The notes under the pieces are model-generated. The model was not told the DNA's origin and made no database searches. It was given only the letters and a program-made list of their open reading frames with translations. DNA of 57,651 nt from NCBI GenBank assembly GCA_023444445.1, contig JAEXMK010000082.1, forward strand, positions 1 to 57,651, given 5' to 3'. Source of the stretch: Pseudomonadota bacterium (GTDB taxonomy: Bacteria > Pseudomonadota > Alphaproteobacteria > Rhizobiales > Rhizobiaceae). Positions 38,048 to 46,581 of this stretch are shown in pieces. A program made the position numbers and the translations under genes. Positions within the stretch are counted from its first letter, which is position 1, and every line of letters starts with the position of its first letter.

Positions 38048-38851
38048 TCAGGCGCCTCGGGCCTGCGATGGTAGGGGCACGCACATCGGTGTTCCCGAAA
38101 TCGGATCCGGCATGATCACGGCATTGACGCCAAAGACGTCAAGAACATTTGGCGCGGTGATAAAGGCGCTTGGGACCCCTGCGTCGAATATCCTGCCGTC
38201 CCTGACAAGAACGATTTCGTCAGCGTAACGGGCAGCCTGGTTGAGATCGTGGAGGACCGCGACAATGGTGCGGCCGCGCTCATGAACAAGGTGCCTGATG
38301 AGTTCAAGTATTTCGATCTGGTGGGCGAGATCGAGGAACGTCGTCGGTTCATCCAGAAGAAGAATGTCCGTTTCCTGGGCGAGCGTCATCGCGATCCAGG
38401 CGCGTTGCCGTTGACCGCCGGAAAGTGCCTCCACCTGACGGCCGGAGAGTGATGTCATGTCGGTCAACTCCAGAGCATGGGCGCACGCATCCTCATCACG
38501 GCTGGACCAGCGCTCGAAAAGCCGGCGATGGGGATAACGCCCTTGCCGGACCAGTTCCGCGACCGACAGTCCTTCCGGGGCCTGCGGTCCTTGCGTGAGG
38601 ACGCCGATCTGTTTTGCACGCTCCCGCGATGGGATTGTCCGCGTCGAAGCGCCATCCAGAAATATCCCGCCTTTCATGGGGCTGAGAAGTCCGGCGAGTG
38701 CACGCAATATCGTGGATTTGCCGCATCCATTCTTCCCGACGAGAACGGTGAAATGGCCGGACGGAATCGTCAGGTTCAAGTCTTCGACAATGACGGAGCC
38801 ATTATATCCAAGGGACAGATTATGTGTCGCGAGGCGGTAATTTTCATGCAT
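38048..38851 (-). CDS. Ferric-siderophore ABC transporter ATPase (FecE/FepC-like)
   Basis: This 267-residue ATPase has GKNGCGKST at residues 39-47 (Walker A), LSGGQRQRAWIAMTLAQ as signature, ILLLDEPTTFLD as Walker B and VLHDLNQAARYAD as switch region, the exact form of the siderophore/B12 importer class. It overlaps the second permease gene by eight bases. It is the last of the transport genes that begin with the receptor at 44273. Confidence 0.95.
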   Translation of the reverse strand: MHENYRLATHNLSLGYNGSVIVEDLNLTIPSGHFTVLVGKNGCGKSTILRALAGLLSPMKGGIFLDGASTRTIPSRERAKQIGVLTQGPQAPEGLSVAELVRQGRYPHRRLFERWSSRDEDACAHALELTDMTSLSGRQVEALSGGQRQRAWIAMTLAQETDILLLDEPTTFLDLAHQIEILELIRHLVHERGRTIVAVLHDLNQAARYADEIVLVRDGRIFDAGVPSAFITAPNVLDVFGVNAVIMPDPISGTPMCVPLPSQARGA

Positions 38852-39818
38852 GCCGGCGGCCCTTCAGAAGATAGGCGAAAAACGGAGCCCCCAGCAGGGC
38901 CGTGACGATACCGGCCGGCAATTGCGCCGGTGCTATGACCGTGCGGCCGATAATATCGGCGACCAACAATAAGAGACTGCCAGTCAGAGCAGCAACCGGA
39001 ATGAGGGTCCGATGAGCAGGACCAACAATCCGCCTCGCAATATGCGGGGCGATCAGGCCGACAAACCCCACCAGCCCCACCATGGCGACGGTGGCGCCCG
39101 ATATCAGCGCGCAGAGCAATATCAGGAATGCACGCGCGAGATTGACCTTCTGTCCCAAGCCCGTCGCCACGTCGTCGCCGAAACGGATGAGGTCCAGCTG
39201 TCGGCAGGAGAGCCAGGTCAGGGCCAACGGAACGGAAAGCCAGAGCAGAAGGCTTTTGACCTTGGTCCAGTCAGCGCCGTAGACGCTGCCCGACAGCCAG
39301 ATCATTGCCCTTTGCACATCCATGACGTTGCCGAATGCGGTGAGGAAGCTCGTTCCAGCGCCGGCCATGGCGCTAAGGCCTATGCCGACAAGGATGATCC
39401 GGAGAGAGGAGGTGCCACGCTTCCAGGAGAGTGCGTAGACGGCAGCGGCCATCGTGACGGCCCCTGCAAAGCCCGCCCAGGCTAGAACGGCTGGCGAAAC
39501 ATCTGCAAAAAGGATCATAACCACACTTGCGACAAGTGCTGCCCCCGCATTGATGCCAAGAACGCCGGGCTCTGCCAGGGGATTGCGCATGACGGTCTGC
39601 GAGATCGTGCCCGCAACGGCAAGGCCGGTGCCGGCCAGCAGGGCCAGCATTGCTCTTGAAAGCCGGAATTCGATGATGATCATCTGCAGATCGGCAGGCG
39701 CGTTGCCAATGAGTGCATTCGCGACATCACGCCAGGCAATTGATTGGTCACCCCAGATCATCGCCGCAATGACGGCCAGAAGATTGAGAAGGATCAGAAC
39801 AGTTATTACGCGTATCAC
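38844..39818 (-). CDS. FecCD-family siderophore permease
   Basis: This 324-residue inner-membrane permease has about ten helices. The motifs RLSRAMLALLAGTGLAVAGT and NPLAEPGVLGINAGAAL are the usual opening of FecCD proteins, and GLVGFVGLIAPHIAR with the ATPase-contact loop comes late. The start is GTG at 39818, overlapping the preceding permease stop (GTGA). A much longer frame to 40280 is possible, but its first part is the shadow of the neighbouring permease. Confidence 0.92.
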   Translation of the reverse strand: MIRVITVLILLNLLAVIAAMIWGDQSIAWRDVANALIGNAPADLQMIIIEFRLSRAMLALLAGTGLAVAGTISQTVMRNPLAEPGVLGINAGAALVASVVMILFADVSPAVLAWAGFAGAVTMAAAVYALSWKRGTSSLRIILVGIGLSAMAGAGTSFLTAFGNVMDVQRAMIWLSGSVYGADWTKVKSLLLWLSVPLALTWLSCRQLDLIRFGDDVATGLGQKVNLARAFLILLCALISGATVAMVGLVGFVGLIAPHIARRIVGPAHRTLIPVAALTGSLLLLVADIIGRTVIAPAQLPAGIVTALLGAPFFAYLLKGRRHA

Positions 39819-40864
39819 GGTCTGCCTGCTCCCGTGCGATAACGCGCCAGCCAGAGGAAAAATGGCGCTCCAATCAGCGCCATCGTGACGCCAACAGGAA
39901 AACTCTGGTTGGCGAGAAAGATCCGTCCGGCGAGATCGGCGATGACCACCATGATCGCGCCGATGACGGCGCTGAAGGGAATGACCCACCGGTAATCTAC
40001 GCTGATAGCAAGGCGAACGATATGCGGCACGACGAGGCCGACGAAGCCGACGGGCCCGACAAGTGTGACGGCGCTGCCGGAGAGGAGAATGACGATCACG
40101 ACCGACAGGCTGCGCCAAAGGACTAGGTTCTGGCCAAGCGCCGTAGCGACATCGCTGCCAAGACTGAGTGTCGTCAGATGACGGGCGAGCAGCAATGATC
40201 CGAGCAGTCCTGCGAGCGAATATGGCGCCACGGCGAAGACCTGCTCCATAGTCCGGCCGCTTAAGGAACCGACAGTCCACAGCCGCACGGCATCCAGCGT
40301 CGTCTGGTCGAAGATCAGAATTGCCGTGGTCAGTGAGGTGAGGAATGTCGCGACCACTGCTCCAGCCAGCACCATGATCAGCGGGGTCGCGCCCACACGG
40401 CCGACGGAGCCGATGAAGAAAACACAGAGTGCAGCAAAAGCCGCGCCACCAAAGGCATACCAGACCAGTGCGTCGCCCGAAACGCCGATGATCGACAGGC
40501 TGGCGACGACTGCAAAAGCGGCGCCGGCATTGATGCCGAGCAGCCCTGGCGAAGCGAGCGGGTTTTTTGTCACCGCCTGCATGATTGCGCCTGAAACAGC
40601 CAGGCCCGCTCCGGCGATCATGGCAGCCGCGACGCGTGGCAGGCGCAGCAACAACACGACGAGATGATCACGCGAGCCGTCAAAGCGGAAGATTGCAGAG
40701 AGCACCGTCGACGGTGAAAGGGATGCCGGACCAGCCATTATTGCCAGCAGTGCGGAAACCAGAAGGCCAGCTGTGGCCAGCAAAAGCAGGACCGAGCAGA
40801 AAAATTCTGCTCGGCGTGGATGTATCGGTACTTCCGCCCTCGATAGTCCGCGCAACAATGTCAC
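39815..40864 (-). CDS. FecCD-family siderophore permease
   Basis: This 349-residue partner permease has a cytoplasmic N-terminal tail of about 20 residues, then ten helices. It contains RLPRVAAAMIAGAGLAVSGA, NPLASPGLLGINAGAAF and GPVGFVGLVVPHIVR, the repeated FecCD signatures. Two permease genes in a row indicate a heterodimeric channel like FecCD or FepDG. It shares four bases with the binding-protein gene upstream and four with the next permease. Confidence 0.93.
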   Translation of the reverse strand: MTLLRGLSRAEVPIHPRRAEFFCSVLLLLATAGLLVSALLAIMAGPASLSPSTVLSAIFRFDGSRDHLVVLLLRLPRVAAAMIAGAGLAVSGAIMQAVTKNPLASPGLLGINAGAAFAVVASLSIIGVSGDALVWYAFGGAAFAALCVFFIGSVGRVGATPLIMVLAGAVVATFLTSLTTAILIFDQTTLDAVRLWTVGSLSGRTMEQVFAVAPYSLAGLLGSLLLARHLTTLSLGSDVATALGQNLVLWRSLSVVIVILLSGSAVTLVGPVGFVGLVVPHIVRLAISVDYRWVIPFSAVIGAIMVVIADLAGRIFLANQSFPVGVTMALIGAPFFLWLARYRTGAGRP

Positions 40865-41781
40865 GGCTTATCCAGCAGATATTGCTCGATGTCATCGAGA
40901 ACTTTGTTTGCTGAGCCGATGCCGTTGAAGCTCATCCATGTTTCGCGCTTGACCCGGTGGGCGTTTCCGGATGCGACTGCCGGCAACATTTGCCAAAAGG
41001 GGTTGCTGGTCGTACGGTCGGCAAGCGCGTCGTCCATGGTTGTGTCATATCTGCCGGCAACGACGTAAAGCAGGATGTCACCGTCGAGGAGTGCGAGGTC
41101 CTCCCATTCGGGCCGTTTGAAGACCGTATTGTCCTCAGTCGTTTCGTAAGCACTCCGTTTTACGCCGGCATCACGAAGAACCTCATAAGGCGCATAGGCG
41201 GCCGGGCCGTCGAGATAGACATGAAAACCGCTGGGCGTCACCCGCAATACCGATACCTTATGGGAAGCGGTCTTCTCTCTGATGGCGGCAACTCGTTTTT
41301 CGTAACCGGCCAGCATCGCTGCCGCCTCATCACTCTTGCCTGAAAGGAGCGCCAATGTGCGGAAATGGTCTTTCCAGCTCTTTGCGTCGATGAGCGCGGT
41401 CGGCGCAATCTTGGCGAAGTTCTGGTAGGATTGGTCGTGCAGGGCGGCGTCCCCAATAATCAGGTCAGGCTTCAGCGCCACAATGCGCTCGAGGCTCGGC
41501 TGCCGTGCTTCGCCAATATCGGCGACCGCCGCCTTGTCGGCTTTTTCTTTCAGTTCGTGGTCTTGAACGGACATGAGCGGTGCGCCGACCAAAGGCAGGC
41601 CGAGTTCAAGCGCCATTCCCAGATTGTAGAAGGGATCGAGCACGACGATCCTGCGGGGCGTGTCCGGCACGCAGATCGGTGCGCCATATACGCCGGATGT
41701 GAAGGACCGGCCCGAACATTGCGCTGAAGCGCCGGAGGCAAAAAGTCCCATCAGCAAGATGAGAAACGATCGCAGGATCAT
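40861..41781 (-). CDS. Iron-siderophore ABC transporter substrate-binding protein
   Basis: This 306-residue periplasmic protein has a signal peptide of about 20 residues (cleaved after ASA; next residues QCSG). Without a lipobox it is probably soluble. The mature part is a helical-backbone (type III) binding protein with PRRIVVLDPFYNLGMALELG and a central ADIGEARQPSLERIVALKPDLIIG, as in FecB/FepB. It takes the siderophore complex from the receptor to the permeases. The gene follows the receptor by 53 bases. Confidence 0.92.
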   Translation of the reverse strand: MILRSFLILLMGLFASGASAQCSGRSFTSGVYGAPICVPDTPRRIVVLDPFYNLGMALELGLPLVGAPLMSVQDHELKEKADKAAVADIGEARQPSLERIVALKPDLIIGDAALHDQSYQNFAKIAPTALIDAKSWKDHFRTLALLSGKSDEAAAMLAGYEKRVAAIREKTASHKVSVLRVTPSGFHVYLDGPAAYAPYEVLRDAGVKRSAYETTEDNTVFKRPEWEDLALLDGDILLYVVAGRYDTTMDDALADRTTSNPFWQMLPAVASGNAHRVKRETWMSFNGIGSANKVLDDIEQYLLDKP

Positions 41782-41834
41782 TCGTTACTCCAGAAATGGA
41801 AGCCTTCGCGGCATGGAGCCGCGCAGGAAACGCA

Positions 41835-44273
41835 TCAGAATTTGACCTTGAGGTTCAGGCCGACGTTTCGGCGCTCACCGAGCGTGGCGGCAATATTGTT
41901 GTCGTTATAGACAAAATATTTCTCATCCAGAAGGTTCTGCGCAAAGGCGTTGACTTCCCACCTTTCGGTCTTGTAGCCCGCCTGCAGGTTCACGATCCAA
42001 CGGCTGTCGAGATAATCGTGCGGCAGGCTGCCCAGACGCGCGAGGTAGCTCGAGGTATATTTGGCGTCGGCGCCGACATAGACGCCGTTATCGAAGGTGT
42101 AGCGGGCGCCGAGACCCAGCGACCACTCCGGCGCTTCCGGGAACGGCAGGCCGGACAGATTGCCATAGGTCAGATCGTTGAAATTCTTGAATTCGGTACG
42201 GACGTAGCCGAGCGATGCAAAGGTCTGGAGGTTGTCCGTGACCTTGAATGACGGCTCGAATTCGAAGCCCCATGCTTCCGAAGACGCAGCGTTGATAATG
42301 CGCCGGCTCAGCAGATCCGTCGGATCGAGCTGCATCAGAACCTGCTGGTCCGAATATTTGGTGAGGAAAACGTTTGAATTCACGGTCAGCCGGTCATCCA
42401 TGAACGAGCCTTTGTAGAAAATCTCGTAGGTCGATGCCGTTTCCGGTTCGTAATTATAGGCTGTGCGCCGATACGAATCGTAACTCGCGCCACCTGTCCG
42501 GAAGCCCTGGGAATAGGTAATCCCGACCGTCTGTGTATCAGTCAGTTCTTTCGAAAGGCCGATTTTCGGTACGAAATTGACCTCGCTGAAGGATGCGGCA
42601 TAGTCCGTCACAATAGTCGTGGTGCCACCCAGAGGCTGGGTCCGAACCAGATTTTGGGTAATATCCTGATCCGTATAGTCCAGCCGGCCGCCGAGGGTGA
42701 TTTTCCATGTCGGAACGAATTCGTATGTCGCCTCTCCGAACAGGGCGGCATTGAACGATTTCTGCGTATTGTGCTGAACCTGGTTGCGGTTGACGGTGGC
42801 TGTCAGCGGAATGGTGCGATCATAGAAATTTTTCTCGTCTTCATAAGAAAAATAAACGCCGCCGACCCAGTCCCATTTGTCACCTTCATAATTGAGGCGA
42901 ACTTCCTGGGAGCCGATCCATTCCTTGTAGTAGCCATGATAGGTGTTGATTTCGCCCGGAGTTCCGTAATTGACCGAAAGGCGATCGGCATCGGAGTAGC
43001 TGAAGGCCGAAAGTGACGTCAGCTTCAGCTCGTCTGAAAAGTCATGCGTTACCTCCAGTCCGACGTTATGGACGTCGGTCGGGCGATATTCGATGTAGAC
43101 CGGAAGCTGATAGTCGCCGCGTTTCTGGTCGAAGCTGAAAGGAATAGAGCCCTTGGGGCCGCCAATATCGCGAACGGCGGGGTTGTCGTGTGAAAACGAG
43201 TAGCTGAGAAGCGCGCGCGTCTCGGGCATTTCTGCCGGTTCAAACAGAACCTTGCCGCGGACCTGGTAATAGAAGTCGTGGGTGAACTCGTTATAGTTCT
43301 CAAAACGCTCGAATGTCGGGTAATTGATATCGTTCTTGCTGCGCTGAACCTCACCGGAAATTCGAACAGCGAGCTGATCGTCCATCAACGGCGCATTGAA
43401 CATGAAGCCGGTGCCGTAGAGATTGCCGGTGGCGATCGTGGTCGAAAGTTCCGCTTCCTTTTCGAAAGTGGGATCCTTGGTCTTGATGTAAATGGCGCCA
43501 GCCATGGCAGCGCGCCCCGACAGCGTCGACTGTGGGCCGCGATAGACTTCGACCTGCTCGACGTCAAACAACCCGCGTGCCCCGCGGCGCGCGCCACGTA
43601 CCGTCTGCTGAACGCCGTCAATGTAGAGGGTGGCAAGAGGTGCGCCGCCAGGCACGAGACCTTCCGAGCTGACACCACGAATGATGAAACCGGCATCGGC
43701 CCAGTCGCCATCCATGACGTTTGCCATGCGGCGGAAGCTATCGCGAAAACTCCTTAGCTGGCTGTTGTCGATCTGCTCCGCGTTGACGATGCCGATGCTT
43801 GAGGATGTGCTGGCAAGCGTCGTGGCGTTGCGGGAACCGTAAATCGTGATGGCCTGCAACTGGGTCGCGCCGTCGGCACCGACGGCTGCGGCATCTGCAG
43901 GAGCCGGCGCAAGGCTGAGGGCGATCTGGTTCTGGCCGGCAAACCGCGACTGGACACCGGTCCCCGCAAGCACGGCGCTGAGCGCCTGTGAGGGTGTGAG
44001 ATTGCCCCTGGCGCCGCTAGACGTTTTGCCATTGGCGATCGACCCGTCAAAGATAATCTGTAGGCCGGTTTGCGTGGCGAGCTGATTGAGCGCGGAAGTC
44101 AGCGGCCCGGCGGCAATGGAGATCTGTCGTGGCGCGGTGCTGGTCTGAGCGGCAGTCTGTGCCGCAGCCGGCGCATGTAAAGCCAGAGCAGAAACCGAAG
44201 TTGTAAGCAGCACCGCTACCCATCCTGCCAGCCCGGTTCGAGCCGTCCTGCCATTAATTCCCTTGCATTCCAT
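41835..44273 (-). CDS. TonB-dependent siderophore transducer with STN domain
   Basis: This 812-residue outer-membrane receptor has a signal peptide of about 38 residues (cleaved after APAAAQ), then a STN signalling domain at about 48-105 (ISIAAGPLTSALNQLATQTG). The TonB-box region AITIYGSR lies near 143-150 and the plug with RGVSSEGLVPGG and QVEVYRGPQSTLSGR follows. A 22-strand barrel ends in a C-terminal phenylalanine (LNLKVKF). The STN domain lets ligand binding be reported to the FecR protein at 36135, so this is a transducer, not just a transporter. The siderophore is unknown. Confidence 0.94.
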   Translation of the reverse strand: MECKGINGRTARTGLAGWVAVLLTTSVSALALHAPAAAQTAAQTSTAPRQISIAAGPLTSALNQLATQTGLQIIFDGSIANGKTSSGARGNLTPSQALSAVLAGTGVQSRFAGQNQIALSLAPAPADAAAVGADGATQLQAITIYGSRNATTLASTSSSIGIVNAEQIDNSQLRSFRDSFRRMANVMDGDWADAGFIIRGVSSEGLVPGGAPLATLYIDGVQQTVRGARRGARGLFDVEQVEVYRGPQSTLSGRAAMAGAIYIKTKDPTFEKEAELSTTIATGNLYGTGFMFNAPLMDDQLAVRISGEVQRSKNDINYPTFERFENYNEFTHDFYYQVRGKVLFEPAEMPETRALLSYSFSHDNPAVRDIGGPKGSIPFSFDQKRGDYQLPVYIEYRPTDVHNVGLEVTHDFSDELKLTSLSAFSYSDADRLSVNYGTPGEINTYHGYYKEWIGSQEVRLNYEGDKWDWVGGVYFSYEDEKNFYDRTIPLTATVNRNQVQHNTQKSFNAALFGEATYEFVPTWKITLGGRLDYTDQDITQNLVRTQPLGGTTTIVTDYAASFSEVNFVPKIGLSKELTDTQTVGITYSQGFRTGGASYDSYRRTAYNYEPETASTYEIFYKGSFMDDRLTVNSNVFLTKYSDQQVLMQLDPTDLLSRRIINAASSEAWGFEFEPSFKVTDNLQTFASLGYVRTEFKNFNDLTYGNLSGLPFPEAPEWSLGLGARYTFDNGVYVGADAKYTSSYLARLGSLPHDYLDSRWIVNLQAGYKTERWEVNAFAQNLLDEKYFVYNDNNIAATLGERRNVGLNLKVKF

Positions 44274-44311
44274 TGAAGCCCCCGCTCCCGCGCACTTAAT
44301 AAGCGTTTCAG

Positions 44312-44333
44312 AAAAAAGGCGGCAATATCCGCC
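44312..44333 (-). terminator. Terminator-like hairpin before the receptor gene
   Basis: On the minus strand, GGCGG (44333-44329) and CCGCC (44322-44318) form a stem with loop ATATTG, followed by six T (44317-44312). It could end the FhuF/thioesterase transcript. Because only about 40 bases separate it from the receptor start, it could instead be an attenuator in the receptor leader. Confidence 0.65.
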
Positions 44334-44393
44334 TACTCATGCTGAAGACGATCAAAGGTGGCGTGATGGGACTCCCAGGTTAAAAAAATTATT

Positions 44394-44412
44394 GAAAATA
44401 ATAATCTTATTT
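44394..44412. promoter_or_regulatory. Fur-box-like sequence upstream of the receptor gene
   Basis: The 19 bases at 44394-44412 match the E. coli Fur consensus at 13 positions and lie 120 bases before the receptor start codon. They overlap the last codons of the broken FhuF gene. Rhizobial iron regulation uses RirA and Irr more than Fur, so the matching regulator is uncertain. Confidence 0.3.
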
Positions 44413-45299
44413 TAGGCAGAAATGGGCGCGCATTTCCTGAAGGAGAATGCTGTTACGCTCTTCATTCGACTTCAGCACGCAGGTGGGGCACTTTTCCGCA
44501 CCCTCTACGGTATAGTACCGACAGCATCCACCGCGGGCGCGAAACGTATGGGTGAAGGGTTCTTTTAAGGCACTGTCACGCAGGGTGAGGTCGAAATAAC
44601 CCAGCTGCCGGTTGTTCAGCGGCGATCCCTGTACCTTGACGATCGTCATGGCCGTAGCCATCGCCTCGGTAAGGCAGCCGAACCGCCTTCCGACATCGAG
44701 AAATCTGCCGGCTATCGCATCTCCCACCAGCCGCCACCGCGCGTTTTTCGAAAAGCCGGTCCTTTTTGCCAATGCTTCCACCAGCGGATGGAAATGTTGC
44801 TCGACGCCCATGCGGAACCTTTCGCATAAGCCCGCGTGGTCCGTGACCGCCGAAAAAGGCCGGCCTCACGATCGGTAAATATCTGCGGCGACAGTAGCCG
44901 GACGCGTGCCCGCCTCACCGTCATCGCTTCCCCGTCATGTTCGCCATGATGGGTGTAGAACTGCAATGAGACGGAGTCGGGTGACATATCCGGCACCACG
45001 TTTCGGCCCACCAGCAGCGGAACCGTGGCCATGAAGAAAATATAGCAATAGTCGCTCATCAGGAATGCGGCGCGACTTTTGAGATCAACGCCGGGATCGA
45101 ACGACCCTTCATAATCCAGGAATTCTTCCAGCGCCGCGGAGCTGGAGAACAACTCGGCAGACGTCATCCAGCCGGGAAGCATCGGGCCGGCGCTGCAAGG
45201 CACCTCGGGCCACATGGACTGCTGTCGGGCAGTCGCTTCCGTCAGACTATCGGCGGCGGAGGCGCCGGCTGTTTCATGATTCCTCATTGTCTGCCGCAT
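44407..45299 (-). pseudogene. FhuF-type siderophore-iron reductase, frameshifted
   Basis: Two overlapping frames together make a FhuF-family protein of about 297 residues. The first, from 45299, contains FLMSDYCYIFFMATVPLLVG. The second, ending at 44407, contains GVEQHFHPLVEALAKRTGF and the C-terminal [2Fe-2S] motif CCRYYTVEGAEKCPTC. The join lies at a run of five A on the plus strand (44853-44857). One more base there would give a continuous frame reading GLFSAVTDHAGLCERFRMG. FhuF proteins reduce the iron of imported siderophores in the cytoplasm. Either this is a genuine single-base deletion or a sequencing error at the homopolymer. It lies 27 bases after the thioesterase stop. Confidence 0.85.
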
Positions 45300-45326
45300 C
45301 CCTCAGTTTGGCATCGCACGTCAGGC

Positions 45327-46074
45327 TCATGCCGTTCCGGTTGAAACAGCGCAAGCCTGCACCTTATCGGTTTGCCATAATTGGCCCAGTTTTCCAATGA
45401 AGTGAGCGAAGGCGTGTGGCGCGAGCATATGCGCCCCTCCGATCCGATGCATCGTGATGTCTTGCCCGATACAGTTTTCCCAGGCACCTGCCGCATGCCA
45501 GCTGACAAGATGGTCGGCATCGGCAACGAAGACATGGACCGGGAATGTCACGGGCAGATGCGGAGGGGTGAACTGATACGTCTCGCAAATGCGAAAATCA
45601 TTGCGCAGAACCGGCTCGAACAGGGCCATGGCCTCCCTGTCACGCAATATCTCGTCCGGCGTGCCGCCGATCTCGACCAGCGATTGGTGAAAATCCTCGC
45701 TCGTCATGCTGTGGATGGGCTCACGCCCCTCAAGGACGCGGTCAGGGGCGTTGGAGCCGAGAATGTAGAAGGCGTCGGGAAGCGGCAGGCGCCGAATAGA
45801 GAGGTGTCGGAGCAGTTCATAGGCCACAACCGCGCCCATGGAATAACCGAACAGGGCATAGGGCGCCTGCAGCAGCCCGGCGATTTCGTTTCCGACGTGG
45901 TCGGCAAGGCTCTGGATATCGCGTGGCAGCGGCTTGGTGAAATGCGCTTCGCGACCGGGCAAGGCGACCGGTACGACATCAAAGACATTTTGGGAATTCT
46001 GTACCCATGATCGGAACAGGCTGGGGCCGGCGCCGGCCGGGGGGTAGGCAGATCAACCGCGGACGAACTGTCAT
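45327..46074 (-). pseudogene. Type II thioesterase of siderophore synthesis, frameshifted
   Basis: The protein would be about 248 residues with a GrsT-like alpha/beta hydrolase fold. The first frame starts at ATG 46074 with MTVRPRLICLPP, the second carries AGAGPSLFRSW, LPGREAHF, the nucleophile elbow FGYSMGA, then DADH and GGAHM near the end. The frames are joined at a run of six G on the plus strand (46039-46044); five G would keep the frame. Such enzymes remove wrong groups from NRPS/PKS carrier domains. No NRPS or PKS gene lies in the window. The gene begins 97 bases from the 3' end of tRNA-Arg. Confidence 0.85.
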
Positions 46075-46170
46075 CGGGGCTGCGCGGAAGCGGGTTTGTA
46101 GCAAACCCATCTGAATATTGTAGCAAAATAGGGCTGAAAGCCCATAATGAATTGATTTTTATAGAAAAAA

Positions 46171-46486
46171 TGGTGTCCACGAGAGGATTCGAACCTCCGA
46201 CCCCAGGATTCATACCGCTTCGGCTTTCACCGCCGTTCCACCCCTTGTCAGGCAGAACGTTCGTGGTCTGGACTGTCCCTTCACCCTGGGCCATCGAGGC
46301 CTTTAGGTGCTGCCCATCCAGTCTCTACACCTTCACCGGATTTCTCCGGAGCTTGGCTCGGGATTGGCATGCTGGAAGACCAGCGAAGCTTTCCCCGACT
46401 TTGAGCAGATCGATTGCGTCGTTTCCGGGCGCAACCCCCAATTTACCTTAGGAATCCTGTGCTCTATCCTGCTGAGCTACGTGGAC
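46171..46486 (-). tRNA. tRNA-Arg (anticodon CCT) interrupted by a group I intron
   Basis: The minus strand carries a split tRNA. The 5' part (46486-46450) is GTCCACG acceptor, GCTC/GAGC D arm, CAGGA anticodon stem and TTCCT. The 3' part (46210-46171) starts AATCCTG, then the T arm GGAGGTTCGAATCCTC, acceptor CGTGGAC, discriminator A and encoded CCA. Joined, the anticodon loop is TTCCTAA with anticodon CCT. The intron in between (46449-46211) follows the T of the anticodon. This matches the group I intron known in Agrobacterium tRNA-Arg(CCU). Confidence 0.95.
46211..46449 (-). ncRNA. Group I self-splicing intron in tRNA-Arg(CCU)
   Basis: The 239-base insert begins right after the anticodon T and ends in G, as group I introns do. 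An internal guide GGGGGT, ten bases after the 5' splice site, can pair with the exon ATTCCT, giving the obligatory U-G at the splice site (P1). Inside are core-like segments such as AGACTGGATGGGCAGCACC and CAGTCCAGACCACGAACG. There is no homing-endonuclease frame. Splicing is needed to make the functional tRNA. Confidence 0.93.
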
Positions 46487-46581
46487 ACTGAATTGCTCTT
46501 TAACCTGACGCTGCCTGCGGATCAACCGCGTTCTTCATCGCGGTTGATCTCTTCCTCGGCTTTCTTTGCTTCTGCCGGCAA

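Noticed and set aside
38844..40280. 478-codon version of the second FecCD permease
   Set aside because: The first 150 codons are an out-of-frame reading of the neighbouring permease gene. GTG 39818 is the better start.
45704..46294. 196-codon minus-strand frame over the thioesterase start and tRNA
   Set aside because: Third frame of the broken thioesterase and the tRNA; Ser/Pro-rich noise.
46152..46451. Open frame across the tRNA-Arg/intron region
   Set aside because: It translates the tRNA exons and intron and has no ribosome binding site.
46051..46549. 11-base sequence gatcaaccgcg at 46051 and 46520, with an inverted copy at 46539
   Set aside because: Looked like repeats flanking the tRNA, but the right-hand copies form a local hairpin and the left one is inside the thioesterase codons. 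Chance cannot be excluded.
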